Notes: a model not told the origin generated them from the letters alone. DNA of 64,000 nt from Macrocybe gigantea (GCA_011319805.1 SJRY01000249.1:124001-188000); one strand, 5' to 3'. Shown: positions 22,015 through 34,188, counted from the stretch's first letter. Made by a program: numbers and translations.

Positions 22015-24482
22015 TCACGCGTTCGTGCCCAAAAATTGTGGTATCTCAGCAACAGTTACCAACCGGACTTATGTTGCCTCGAGGTGATGTGGAATGTGAC
22101 CCTGAAGCAAGGTCGATATTCCTTCGGGTTTTCCCATAGTCCCATCAACTCTGCTGTATGAAAGAGATTCGAACATTCCACCAAGACGGACCGGACTGCC
22201 CCAGATTTTGTCGACATCACGCAAGGCGTCTAAATAATTCGGTTCGAGGCAAAAATCGATACTCAGACGCTCGCGATACTCGCTGGCGAATTGGAGAGGC
22301 ATTTGTGGGCATCCATTCACATGCAATGGCTTTCTTTTTGTTCCCGATAAATCGTAATTCGGAACGCAGTGGCTACCTTTTATGCATCAAGTCATATTTT
22401 AGGAAACTTGAAAGAACGGAATCCTAGTTTGTCTATTCACCGATATCAACGATGCGGCTTCTTCCTCCAGGGGGAAGTCAGAATTAGTGTTGGGCGGGGT
22501 GAGCAGGGTACAGGACCTTTTGTCTGAGGTCCATCGAAATCGGAGAATGAGAATCGCGTACGTATGGAGCCTAAGTAGTTGACGGTACGCCGCTGAACAG
22601 CGACAGAATGTTGGCATTGGTTACCCTCATGGCGAACATTAGTTTACGGCCACGCGTGCCGCAATCATTGAATGATCCCGCGGCAGGGGATTCTCGTGGT
22701 AACGTGATATGGTCCGTGGTTGAGAGTGTAAAGTTAGGACAAGAATAACTATTGAACGTGTATAGCCCATTCCTTTGGCGGTAGACGTCAAACAGACTGC
22801 GACCCAACAATAACCTGGTCGGGTTTGGCGATGAGTGCAAAAAAATAACAACTCATGACAGATGTCAGGCCACCACACGAAATCGGCCCGATTAAGGAAA
22901 ACAGATGGATCGGTTCTTCAAATTGGAAACGAATTCATGTTCGAGGTTCCTTTGTCTATAAATGTCGCTCTTCTGTAGGGAGGCACCCTGAGAGCACTGA
23001 AGACGAATACGGTTGCTAGCGCCGACGAAGTCGAAGATGAAGCCTTTCATTTCCGGGCGCAGTATCATGATTATCAGTTCATTGATTGCATAACGCCCAT
23101 AATTAGTCGCGAATATACAAGTGCGATCTAAGCCCTTCTCGCCGTCATTCAGGGCTTTTATTTTTCAGCAACGGTGGGGATGCCTAGACATTTTTACTCC
23201 AATCGTCGGTGGTTTTGCCGGTGAAGTTTTCCTGAGGAACAGATACCTTTGAAGAATAGATTTCTTATCTCGTCTTCCTTGATAAATCTCCTGATCGTGA
23301 AGGAGCTTGGCAATAACGTAGGCTGGTTCGTCGGACCTAGTTGCTCGCTGTATCCTTACCCCGTTGAATTGAAGAGAAGGAAGGCCCCATCCGAAGCTTG
23401 GATGAGTTGAATTCAGAAAAAAGGCAACGTCTGCACGACGTCTGGGATATGAATTGTCTCCACGAAGAAGATGCGAGCAAGGTGAAACCATAAAAGAGAG
23501 CTTGTGCACGTGGTGTAACGTGTTCACGTTCTGTAGGCTGGTGACGTTGTACTGGTCCAAGTCGAGACCGTACTCTTGTTTATGCTTCGATGCCCGACAG
23601 ATGCCAACGCAGGCGGCGTTGAGATGAAGATGCACCATGCTCGGCGATAAGTTCCACCCAGAAAGGATAGTAGTGCCGAACAACAGAGCGAGTACGGAAG
23701 AACAAATATGCCGCAGACACAGTAAACGTCGGACAGAGCGCAATGTCCGAGGTTGATTGGAAACAGACCAGACGAATGGAAAATCCGCAGTGAGTGGCAA
23801 AAGGGGGATATAAGAAGACAGACAACACGTCGGGACTTGTCGACGTAGGTCGTGTGGCATGTCTTGGGATACATCATAGAGGGGAAGATGTTCCCAACAG
23901 ATTACTTGGTTAGGCCTTGGAGGCAGACAGTCGGCAAAGAGACAGGATCTCACCTGAGCGAGTTATAAATTGGCGCTTCAACCACAGAAGGAATAGTCAA
24001 GGCGCTATTAGAATGTCGTAAACTTGGACCTGGAGACGGTGGATGCAATAAGAAGCACTGTGCCATGCATTCCAAATTCCAAGGACACCGTCCAGACGAG
24101 TTGGAGCACAACCGCTGAGACTTCATATTGCCAAAAACATACCAGAGTACACCACGAGGGATTTGGAGTGCTTGATATCTATGGTCATGCAATTTCGGTG
24201 AGGGCCATGATCAAGGATCATTGATTTTGTCATTTGGAAAGAGTGATCAGTACGTGCAGAGTTGAAACTTCCTACATTGTCTGAGACTCGATTTGCTATG
24301 TCATCACCATTCGTTGAAAGATGCATCTGGATAGAGACGCTCCTCTTGAGCATCCTCGAATCATTGCGCGATGGAGAAAAATGAACGACCACGTACCGCG
24401 ACTAACGCTCCTGTATATCTCGGCCCCCACGAGATGGTGTTGCAGCTTGCTTCGATTCGCTGAATGAATCAATGCTGGACAT
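22015..24482 (-). other. Decayed or unresolved coding region
   Basis: Several minus-strand ORFs occur, including a 262-codon ORF at 23165-23953 and a hydrophobic segment at about 24010-24110 (VSAVVLQLVWTVSLEF then HGTVLLIASTVSR) that looks like two membrane helices. Splice-like signals exist, but I could not build a consistent exon chain or match a family. It may be another degraded membrane-protein gene like its neighbours. No RNA gene or repeat was seen. Confidence 0.25.
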
Positions 24483-24848
24483 GTTGTTTGTTCCCCTTTA
24501 TGCGTTACCAAGTCAACATGAGACCGCGCTGCGTACCTTTTATCGCCATACATGCAAGTCGACGTGAGTTTGTATATAGCAGCTCGGCCTATTTGACCAG
24601 CGGTACTCAACCGTTTGAACTGTTTTGAGACATGTGCCAGATACAGGACTTCCCTGAAAACACCGTCATCGTTAGTAACGCTCGTACGGCTTCCCTGCGC
24701 CACAACAAGGCTGTACTAGGTCGATCCGGACGATCGTACGGGTGAAGGAAAATAACATAAACCAACGATCAACACAAATCGCACGTTCATAGCGTTCGGA
24801 GTCCGGAACAACAACAAGGACATGAAACCGCAGAAACTGGGAATGGGT

Positions 24849-25564
24849 TCAGGCGATTAATTCCCCGCTGGCGTTAAATTCAAACCGGAGCGTCATGGGC
24901 CCAGTCACGATGTCTCCATCATCGGCGCTGGATGCGCTCGCACTAACAACGACGTAGACCGTGCCCCTGAGGTCCTTCGGGACGATGACATCGTTGCTCT
25001 CGAGTGGCACAAAGATCTTGTCAAGCCCCATGGAGAACACCGCGGACAAGCTCTGACCCTCATGCGCGGAGCCATCAAAGGCGAGAAATAATGGGGACAT
25101 CCGGCATTACTTTGGCGTTATTAGAGGATGGGTGGGGAAATAGACAAGGAAGGGAAGGCTTTGACGGGCAGCACTGAGTTGTAGGGCGGGCAGGATGTGA
25201 ATGAACGCGGCGGCTATGGTGAAGACTTCGTTCATCGACGGCGGGACCTACGCTGAGAAGAGAAAACGTCGTGTGGGGTGAACGCATGGAAGAGGCACGA
25301 GATGAAACGTATTAGACCCACGTGAAAGTTTCCGCTTCAGGCGGAGAATTTGTTCGCGGCAGACGCGATCCAGCTGACGCTCGCCGCCGCGGTGAGATCA
25401 TCTTTGTTTGAAATGAGTCGTGTGGCACCGGTATACGCGGTCACGCCTGAATGAAAAGCGAAGACCAACCATGCACCACAGAAAGACCGTAGACTGGCGC
25501 CTGGCTGAGAGCCACAAATGACCGAGAAACAAGACGTACACTGCAATTCTGAGCAGCTAAACAA
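24849..25564 (-). pseudogene. Degenerate ferritin-like (Rds1-type) paralogue
   Basis: Three pieces match the intact gene at 7.4-8.5 kb in order: GVTAYTGATRLISNKDDLTA (compare GVSAYTGAAAYINDKAYLT), then EVFTIAAAFIHILPAL (compare QVFTIASEFIRSCP), then VIVPKDLRGTVYVVV (compare VEVPDDLRGTVFVVV). Between them the conserved GVESRQTAWVNSAV segment is gone, stops occur (at 25337), and the frames differ. The N-terminal signal peptide and first two ferritin helices were not found upstream. This fits a truncated duplicate that has lost function. Confidence 0.75.
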
Positions 25565-26640
25565 GTTGATGCTGTGCTACGAGGCAGAGGCTACGAAAAT
25601 GTGTGCAGAGATCTTGGGCAGGAGTTTCAACATCCGAGCATCCGAGCACGCCCGACGCGCTGACAAGTCACGTTTGTATTGCAGAAGTGCCATACCAAGA
25701 TCGGAAGAGCCGCAGATGCCCCGCGAGCTGTATTTGAGCCACAGCGATTTCGACCGTTTTCATATTAACACTGCTAGGGATTTCGGGCGAGAAGATGCGG
25801 CGATCCGTTGAGCTCTGGTTCTAGTATTTGAAAGGAACCGACGTGGTGAAACTTTACGTTATTACACACAAGATCCTCAGGGGAAAAAGTCAACCACGTC
25901 ATTAAAATCGGTAAACTCCTGGTCGAGAATGATTGAACAAACCGTTTGACAGTGTCGTGCTTGTCTATTGGGTGCGCATCCCCTCGAGAAATGGTCGGAG
26001 TCATCAAGCCAGAATTAAATGATGCGAGACCTGACGTGTTGAGGATGTAAACGCGATGGATAGTCACGATCGTTCGGAGCAAGTAGTGCTGTCCATTTAA
26101 CGCTTACATGAGTTCTTCTCGTATTACATGCGCGTGTGTTATACGAACCTAGAAGTCGACGCCCAAGAAATATCAAGCTCAACGCTGGTCGCGGTCCCGA
26201 GTGAGTCGTTCACAACCGGATATGTGAAGTTTCTTGTTCACAAATGCAGAAAATCACCATGAATGTTATAGGCGGATACGTCTTGACTTTTGAGCGATGC
26301 GAAAGCTGGGTGTTGCGCCGCTTTCCCCGCATCAACATTTACAGAGACTCGTTCGTTCCCAATGTCATTATTGTGAGGACCGCGGTGGCTGTCTTACGAT
26401 AAGGCGCATGACCCGACAGTAACGTCGTTTGACTCGTTTCACCGCAAGAAATTTCGCGATTGCCCTAAAGTGCAAGAGTTCATCTTTCCGGGTTCCACGA
26501 GAACGGTTTCTGAAGTAGCAAACTTCGGCACACCTGTTCGGATAGAGCGGGCCTTGGTGAAATTCTTCGTTCAGACAAAACAGAATCGGACGTTTTTCTC
26601 CAAGGGGGTGTTTAGTCCGAAAAAAGAGACCTAGGCTCGA
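25565..26640. other. Intergenic, no gene recognised
   Basis: About 1.1 kb between the ferritin pseudogene and the transposon-derived gene. Short ORFs only. The right end leads into a T-rich block and the left flanking repeat at 26641. Confidence 0.45.
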
Positions 26641-26677
26641 TTTTTTTCGCAAGGCCATTTTGGCTGGACTAACTAAC
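26641..26677. repeat. Left flanking repeat of the transposon-derived gene
   Basis: A T-rich block, then TCGCAAGGCC, ATTTT, and GGCTGGACTAACTAAC. It matches, in the same orientation, the copy at 32545-32577 and contains an imperfect GGCCA/TGGC hairpin. Confidence 0.6.
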
Positions 26678-26716
26678 TTACATAATCATAATATAACCAT
26701 ATATAGTAATATGACA

Positions 26717-29700
26717 TCATCGTCGTGCTCGCTTTCCTCCTCGAGATGCCTGGCATGCCTCGCAAGTCCAGTTTCGGGGAAGTTGGGCCTCCCCCGTGCA
26801 TGCGACGTGGTACTGGTGTAATGCAACTCGTTAGGTAGCTTTTAAGCTGTTGATTCTACTTACCCATTGTGTCTCGCAAGATGTCCGTTTGCATTTCACA
26901 ACACCCTCCGCGGAAGGATCGACCACCGACCCACAAAGACAAACATTTAGGTTCAGCTTCTCGATGAAATGGCCCCTTTTCCTTCGCATTGAGCGCACTG
27001 CACTATCAGCGCAATCCACGTCTGTCAACATGGCACTTGCTTGTTCCATGTTCAGCGCCGCCAGCATCTCTGTGACAGCATGTGGGACATCTGGCTCCAG
27101 ATCCCCGTCGTCCTGCTCCTCTATTGCTTTGTTCTATGTTTCAGGTGAGTTTATGAAACTTGTTGAATGCAAGAAACTCACGCTGTCACCGGTTGACAGC
27201 GCAGCGACATCTGCCATCACACCCTGCATGACAGATGCCTCTGCGGCTTCAGGATTTTGGACCGCCCTGGTGTCTTTGAAACCCGCAATGCTCTGGCCCT
27301 CATCTGTTGTGCTGCTGGCCTCAATCTCTTCGACGACATCCCCTTCCATGTCCATCGTGAGTTCTAGGCCGCTGGCGCCAAGTACCAACTCGTCGCAGTC
27401 CTCGTTGCCACTCTGTTCGCTTTCGGACTCTGTTTTGGATTCATCGTCATCATCTGTGCCATGTCTGGTAAATCGTAATCAAAGTAAGTTTTACTTCCAC
27501 ACATTGAAGCAGAGCTCCTAACGTACATTGAAGGAATCTGCGCGCGGTGTTTCTCTGATATGACCAATGCAATCCTCGACTTCTTCGGGCGTTTGACAGT
27601 GACCTTCCCTCGCCGCAACCAGATTTTCTTCATTTTGGTTCATTCAAAGGTCGACATTTTCCAAAGGTCCTCATATTTGGTCAGTAACGCCTTGTGCTTG
27701 TCCTCAAAGTGCATCTTCATGAAATATTTCCAGATTGCCGGGTCTGACTTTGGGCATATGGGACATTGGATCGGCACATTCGAGCATGGTGAGGAGGTCG
27801 TCGATTCTGCGGCAACACTGTACGAGTAGGTCATTTTAATGAGACAACCCCGGGACGCTTTCTGATTAATCCTAGTTTTGCCATTTGCTCCCTTTCCTTT
27901 CACCAAAAAGAATTGACACAATGGCGACGGTCGGAGGCACAAACCACAGAGTGGTGGCCCCGTGGATCGGATGACCTCGGCATCGTATAAGATATGTGCG
28001 CCAATGTGCTCGAGCACTCGTTGACCTTGAGTGAGGTCAAGCGTTACGGACGGCAAGCAACATGGGCATTCCGAGGTTTTCTGGCCTCCAAGTGCCTCAA
28101 GATCCCGGTCGGTCTCACAGACGAAACATGCCGCACCTAAATTGCTTGGGTATGAGATGTCGATCATAAGCACAACTCGATTTACTCACCAGATCCCTCT
28201 CGATAGGGCAAGTCCTTGGTCGCCGCAAGTGTCGGCACCTTCTTTAAACCAGAGATGGTCAGACTCTGGAAAAGGCTGGCTGTCAAGGCCACTAGAACTG
28301 AACTCTGCAACAAATAGAATGGGACGCGAACGTGTGTCTTCGAAGTCGCCAGATTTATGGCTTGAACCAGCTGACCAGGCACTACCAGCGTCCGTTCGTC
28401 AATGGTGTATGTTCTCCAATCATGCCATCCATCGGGGTCATCCTCTGTTGTCACAGGTTTCAGGCCTAATATCTGATATGAGATCGTAACTGTCTCTTCG
28501 CCTAGCATATCGAAGCTGAGGTGAGCGACTGACTGTCCGTCAATCTGAATCACATTAATCTCTCCAAGCAGAGCCACAATTTGTCTTCGACATGGATCAA
28601 CGTGGCGATGGGGTCCGAAATGACAAGGGAGTTGGATTCATCTGGTGGTGCGACCATTGTATGGCTCGATGCACTCTCCACAAACCTTGATACGTCCTGC
28701 ACACGTTTCAAGCGATCCGTTGAGCCTGTGTGTTTTCGTAGTCGGTTGAATTGGGACAGTGCGCGTGCCTTCGACACCTTGATACCCTGTATCAGTACCT
28801 TGCTGTCAAATTGTTCTTTACATGTAATGTCTGCGTCGGAAGCAAGTTCACCAATCGCGTCCTCAACTTCGATTCGATTGGCAATATCGTCAGATGCCAT
28901 GCCGCTGTCACCTGAACATCCAGTAGGTGCTGGTATGTCAGGAGGATGCTTGAAACTGTCATCTACATCATCATCCACGAGAGGCCTTTCAACAAGAAGT
29001 TCTCCGAAAGGAGCTAGCATGTCAACGTCGTCCAGAAGGTCGAGATCCTGAAGGACTTGTTTGATGCAGCTGCACTCCTCCTCGACGATGTGCCGACCGT
29101 GGTTCCATGACGTTTGCAACGAAACATCTTTTACTTTGACATTGCCCTTCCACGCTGAGGGTTTGATGTGATCAGCGCTGTCGGGGATGGTTTTCGATTC
29201 ACGAGAAACAGCATATAACTTTAGACGTCTGGGCGCGCGATCCTACTGAGGATATTTGGCAAGGATGTTGGCGATTTCGGTAGTACCAGAGAGATGTGAC
29301 AAGAGTTGGAGAATGTCGAGATTTGCATCATTCCCTATGATAGTCCGAAGGATCCCGAAAAGCTCTTCCAGCCTATCTGTACCCTGGAGTATAATGAAGA
29401 ATTCACCATTGGGATCGTCGACCTTAGCTTTCGCGATGCAGAATATGATATTCTTGATCATGATCATGAGGTCGACATAAAGGTTTGTTGGGATGAAGTC
29501 CTTTCTACCCAATCTGTACAGCGCCAGTGCCAGATGCGCAGCCGCACTGAGATGTTCAATCTGCTCAGAAAGCGATAATTCAATGCAGATATAGGGGAAC
29601 ACCATATGGAACAAGAGCTTGCCGAGAACCCACAATGCCTCTCGAGACTTCATAAACCCTGGAGCGTGGTTGGCGGAATCATGAGGCAAGGTCCAGATGT

Positions 29701-32272
29701 CCTTTAACATATCGAGCGCGAGTTTGACATCCTGCAAGTCCTCGGGATTGAATAAAGATCGGATGTGATCAGCTGTGAATCCTTGTGAGCGAAATTGGTC
29801 CTTCACGATATCTGCAGTCAACCGGTGACCATCCATTACAATGCCTCGAGTTGGGCGGATAATGAGATTTCGCCACCTCTTGAAGATATGTTTCCAGTCT
29901 TTGTCGCAGGTGAGATCATCATCACCAACATATAGATTCAAAAACTTAAGGTTGCGAAGGAGATCGAAAATGTTGGACTGCCGTAAGAGCTTGCGCTTGA
30001 ATGTGAGTCGAACGAAGGCTGAACCACGTCGCGTCTCGCCATCTGAGGCAATAGAAACAATGCGCAGTTTTGTTTTGTCGCTGAGGTTATTCACGCCGGA
30101 GAGAACCGTCTGGATGACTTTCATGTGTTCCTCACCGGTTTCATGCTTGCAGTCACCGGAGACCAAAGCTGCTCGTGCAGGGTATATTCGATTGTCTCTG
30201 CAAAGCACGCCTACGGCAGCTATGGTGGCCTGTGATGGGGGGCGTCGTCCATGCCTCGGTTAGCACAGCCTTGCAAACGGAAGCAAATCAAGATCACTCC
30301 CACGGAAGCAAATTGCTCACCTCAGCTGCATAGTGAATTTCTCTGCTGTCCAGCTTTCTGAACAACTCCTCCAGGTCTCCTTCATTGATGAACTTGGTCG
30401 ATGCCCGGTGCGCGTGCTCTCTGCAAATTCCTAGGAAACAATTGGACTTTGGATCCCAACGGATCCTCTTTTCGGTAGCGACTTCATCGAACATGACAAC
30501 TGCATGGACGGCTTTGATTTGGTGGATCACGTCCAACACCCCATCGAACATCGCCTCGACATTCTTCATGACTTCGTTGATTGTTGGCTGGCCAGGAGAT
30601 GGGACGATAGGTGGGACTATTGAATGCATCCGGAGATATGAGACACTTGGTGCCCCGTTGGCTCGATGGTTGATTTCTGCGACACGATTGCCAGCCAGCT
30701 TCTACATCAATAAGGCCTTCATATCCTCCTCTTCCGTAAAACTCTTTGGGTGATAAACTGCTTCAGCGGCTGCCATATATGAGGCCAGAAGCCCACGCGC
30801 ACCCTTGCGCTGGCACAAACCGATGCTAAGCAGACGATCAACACGTTCGACCTTGCCGCTGGCAATCGCCATCAGCAAGCGCTTGTGCTCTGAAAGCGCT
30901 GTTGCTTTGGTAAGTATTTTTTTTGCCTGATTCAAGCCTCGCAGCCGATAGAACTCAATCCGTCGGTTTTTCTGATGAAGCATCTCCTGAAGCCCAGCGA
31001 AACCATGATAGGCCGAAACAGAATTCTCGTGAACACCTGCCTCGATTCGTACAAGTATGTCCTCCAATGTCTTATTGCGGCTGAGCTGCTGACATCTCGA
31101 GCAGGAACTGGGTCCGTCAATGGCATCGTCGACTGAGCCAAGGCAGCCGCGTGCGAAGAGCGTCATAACCCCATTGTGCACCTGGAAATCCCATGGAAGG
31201 ACAAGAGTGTCGTGCAGAGCAAAGGGATAAGATGAATAGGCGGATTTTCCATCTGGTAAGTCGAGTGTGTATCCTTTGCAAGGGTTGACCGGCGAGCGTA
31301 TTATCTGTAGGGTGTCTTCAAACTCGAAAAGGTCCACGTCGATCACCGAATGTCCCTGATCCGCCATTCGCGATAGGTTTTTGGTTTGCGAAACACTGAC
31401 ATTAGATACAGAATCAGCGGCTGAGGCAATAGGCATGCTCAACGACTGGTGATGATAGATTCTGGTAGTATGGACATCTCGGTGAGTCGCACACTACATC
31501 CAGTTTAGGCATGCTTACTTCTCTTCGAGGGCGCTTAGCAGGCTCCCCAATTTCCCTTCAAACAATGCCTCATCCACTCCCCGCTGGAGAACGAAGTACT
31601 CGACAAAGTCAGCAAGCCCAGAAAGCCCCTTTTGCCCACGTTGGATGAGTTCCACGATGTTCCCTTCTGTTCCCCAACCAAATACCGACTTTAAGATCTT
31701 ATTGATGACCTCCTCCCACAGGTCCTCGCTAGGCAGGCTCATATCATCGAAATCGCAAGGCTGTGCACCAAACATGGCTAGCGCGCTATCATCGGAAGCC
31801 TCGGGAATGCTTTCTGGTAAGTGTTCAGCCAAATATCGGAATCTCTTGACAAAACTTGCAGGAATTGGTGGTGCGATGGCATGCGATGTTGGTGGCGAGT
31901 CCGAAGTGACACCAGGCTCATGAGACTGACCTGATGGCGGTGACATGACATCCTGAATCGGCTCGACTGCTTCCCTAGCAGGTTTGAAACTATGAACCGG
32001 CGTTGAATTGCTGATAGACGATGGCACATCGGGGGCTTTGGGTTTCGTGAAGAAGGTGAGAATTGATCCATCTTTCCTCCTCTTCTGGTTCAAGAGCTCT
32101 TGCTTATCTCGTTTTGCTTTGTTCTCCAGACAAACCTTCTTCCCCGATGGCGCTTTTCAAGATTAGCAAGGCCCACTGTTCCGCACTGCACGCGTGCAAG
32201 ACAATCTGGACAGATGGCATATCCTTCGGCATCAAGAACACCTGGAGTGATTTTGTCCTGTTCATTGTTCAA
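26717..32272 (-). pseudogene. Transposon-derived large protein with PHD finger, broken
   Basis: Member of a large, highly repeated Agaricomycete family, probably a transposase or its domesticated derivative. The N-terminal Cys/His motif CPDCLARVQCGTVGLANLE is followed by a basic linker, then SILTFFTKPKAP. A long central region includes LPHDSANHAPGFMKSREALW and TDRLEELFGILRTIIGNDAN, reminiscent of the late catalytic segment of P-element/hAT-type transposases (inference). The C-terminus is a C4HC3 PHD finger: CLCG, CKRTSC, YHVAC, CEAC. Two lesions are seen: a TAG at 29243-29245 in AKYPQ*DRAPRR, where Trp (TGG) would restore the frame, and a one-base loss at about 32145 in the G run after EKRHRG. 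An upstream exon near 32400 (ITVLDGILIFDKQ) may hold the true start. Confidence 0.75.
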
Positions 32273-32544
32273 TGCTGGTGCTTATGAAAACAATGTTGGA
32301 TTAAAGCATACCCCCATGGACGAGGTGTCGCAGGTATTCGGTGGAAAACAAGGTGCAGGATGTTATGAAGAGGCCTTGTACTGAGCTCACCCTGCTTGTC
32401 GAAGATCAGAATGCCGTCTAATACTGTGATATCCACTCTTTCTTACATGTTTAGCAAGCTCTATTCACATAATTACATGGTGCTATACATCTTGAATGCT
32501 CAGAATTCACGTTCGGAAGGTCAGTAGCTGAGAGGTCCAAAAAA

Positions 32545-32577
32545 AATTTTCGCCGGCCAGAGGCCGGACTAACTAAC
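32545..32577. repeat. Right flanking repeat of the transposon-derived gene
   Basis: Reads AATTTTCGCCGGCCAGAGGC then CGGACTAACTAAC. Same orientation as the left copy at 26641-26677, with a near-perfect GGCC-AGA-GGCC hairpin. The two copies bracket 5.9 kb holding only the transposon-derived gene. Confidence 0.6.
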
Positions 32578-32745
32578 CGGCACCTGTTCCGGATTTCCAT
32601 TTCCGGAAGCCCCTTGTTTTTCTCACCGATTTTGTTTGAACGATGTGGGACGTACACTATTTGCATTTATTTGGCGCAGGCACAGTAGAGCGATGTCAAA
32701 AGTTGCCATCTCCTAATTCAACATCGCCAGGAAAACAGATAAATT

Positions 32746-33393
32746 ATGGCAAAGTCCACGGAAGCGTCTGACTTTGCCAGTGACGAAAAGCGACCATTGA
32801 TTGTTGACGATGACGAGGTGGTGGACGCCAAAGTCAAGACAGAACCCAACGACGCATCCGAGGAAGGGCAGCTTCTGGACGCCGATTGCGATGGCGACAA
32901 ACCAGCCTCTGCGTCTCCAAAATTGAAGGAAAAAACGAAGGAGGACGCCGTGGAGCGTGAAGAAGACGAGCCAGAGCTGGACCTTCGTTTCCAGCCACCC
33001 ACGCCGTCACCGTACAAGCGTGCCGCGCTGATTCTGTTCACGATCGTTCTTTTCTGGGTCGCGCTGTCCATGCGCATGTCGCTCGTTTCAAAGAAGAAGC
33101 CAGAGGTCATTTACGCATCGAGGTATGTCCTTGATACGTATATATATTCTGGCGGGGTTTGTAGGTTTGACGTTCTGCGCCGTGGTGTTTTTAGGTACTC
33201 CAAGGAGCACAAGTACCGCCCCGCTGCTAGTCCCATCGTTACAGAGACGTTGAAAGACGGGAGGATAAGGATACGTGGTGCTGCGCCTACTGCATCACAC
33301 ACAGCTGCGCCCACACCGAAGAAGAGGACGGCGAGGAGGAAGGTGAAGAAGGGCCCAACCAAGAAAGCAAGGAAGCCTGTCAAGAAGAATTGA
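32746..33393 (+). CDS. Single-TM protein with acidic N- and basic C-terminus
   Basis: Two exons (32746-33122, 33195-33393) give 191 residues. The acidic cytosol-type N-terminus (EVVDAKVKTEPNDASEEG) leads to PPTPSPYKRAALILFTIVLF, one transmembrane helix, then KKPEVIYASRYSKEHKYRPA and a Lys/Arg-rich tail ending KKARKPVKKN. The 72-nt intron is a multiple of three and open, so a retained-intron form of 215 residues is also possible. No signal peptide is seen; a membrane-anchored protein of unknown role. A shorter paralogue lies at 34350-34601, on the other side of the tRNA pair. Confidence 0.75.
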   Translation: MAKSTEASDFASDEKRPLIVDDDEVVDAKVKTEPNDASEEGQLLDADCDGDKPASASPKLKEKTKEDAVEREEDEPELDLRFQPPTPSPYKRAALILFTIVLFWVALSMRMSLVSKKKPEVIYASRYVLDTYIYSGGVCRFDVLRRGVFRYSKEHKYRPAASPIVTETLKDGRIRIRGAAPTASHTAAPTPKKRTARRKVKKGPTKKARKPVKKN

Positions 33394-33720
33394 GCGGCTC
33401 TGCCGAGTTGTCTCTTCTTGTCTTGCATCTCGTTAGAGGGGAGCGCAGCTACATATGTCCTCACGCGACAGCGCCATTTCTTACTTTGCTAGGGATCTGC
33501 TCATCACTCCTTTCGTAAATTTGGATCATTGGGACTTTTCTGTATATCACATCTTTTTGCTAATCGAGGCATTTGGACTCCCTAGCGTATTTTCCGGCCG
33601 CAGGAACACCCTCGGTTGAAGCTGGTAACGAATCATGTCTTTGATCAATTCGGTTTTTGTTCCCCTTCAAGCACCTTTTTCTTTCGATGGATCGGAGGTC
33701 TACAAAAAGAGAATGGAACG

Positions 33721-33833
33721 TGATGAGAGTGGGATTCGAACCCACGCCCCCGAAGAGACCAGATAACTGGGAAGGCAGCAACTGCCTTGGTCTTTCCTTA
33801 GTCTGGCGCCTTAGACCGCTCGGCCATCTCACC
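33721..33833 (-). tRNA. tRNA-Leu(AAG) with 31-nt intron
   Basis: Acceptor GGTGAGA pairs with TCTCATC (one G-U). D-arm GCC/GGC, anticodon stem CCAGA/TCTGG, anticodon AAG, long variable arm and T-arm GTGGG-TTCGAAT-CCCAC are all present. A 31-nt intron follows position 37, the canonical site. The long variable arm agrees with leucine. A T5 run a short distance downstream is a likely Pol III terminator. The sequence is identical to the divergent copy at 34020-34132. Confidence 0.95.
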
Positions 33834-34019
33834 GTTGGATGTTTATGCAGAACAAATAACCAATTGTATCGGAGCAATTGTGTCGGAGATACAAGAATCC
33901 AGGAAAATTGATCCGGACCTCGGCTATGGCACATGACGTTTTGAACCCTTTTCCAGGGCAATATCCCTCCCAGAATCAACTCCTCTAAGCAAGTATTTTT
34001 TATTCGTTTAATACGTGTC

Positions 34020-34132
34020 GGTGAGATGGCCGAGCGGTCTAAGGCGCCAGACTAAGGAAAGACCAAGGCAGTTGCTGCCTTCCCAGTTATCTGGTCTCTT
34101 CGGGGGCGTGGGTTCGAATCCCACTCTCATCA
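34020..34132 (+). tRNA. tRNA-Leu(AAG) with 31-nt intron, divergent second copy
   Basis: Identical in mature and intron sequence to the minus-strand copy, forming a 113-bp inverted repeat with 186 bp between the two 5' ends. A T-run starting at 34133 follows the discriminator base directly and serves as Pol III terminator. Confidence 0.95.
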
Positions 34133-34181
34133 TTTTTTTTCTCTCTTCCTTACTACATCCTCCCACCTGCGAGTCGGCGGG

Positions 34182-34188
34182 TATAAAA
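34182..34188 (+). promoter_or_regulatory. TATA-like box of the 34.35 kb gene
   Basis: TATAAAA lies about 165 bp upstream of the ATG at 34350, in the spacer after the plus-strand tRNA terminator. Confidence 0.45.

Noticed and set aside
23165..23953. 262-codon minus-strand ORF as a single-exon gene
   Set aside because: No domain, and the other minus-strand frames look equally coding-like; kept only as an unresolved region.
22015..24482. STE3-type pheromone receptor
   Set aside because: One short piece (LIMALTEIA) resembles a segment of such receptors, but the other conserved motifs and their order are absent.
26850..27521. 223-codon plus-strand ORF rich in Ser
   Set aside because: Antisense to the PHD-finger and acidic region of the transposon-derived gene, whose reading is supported by the C4HC3 motif.
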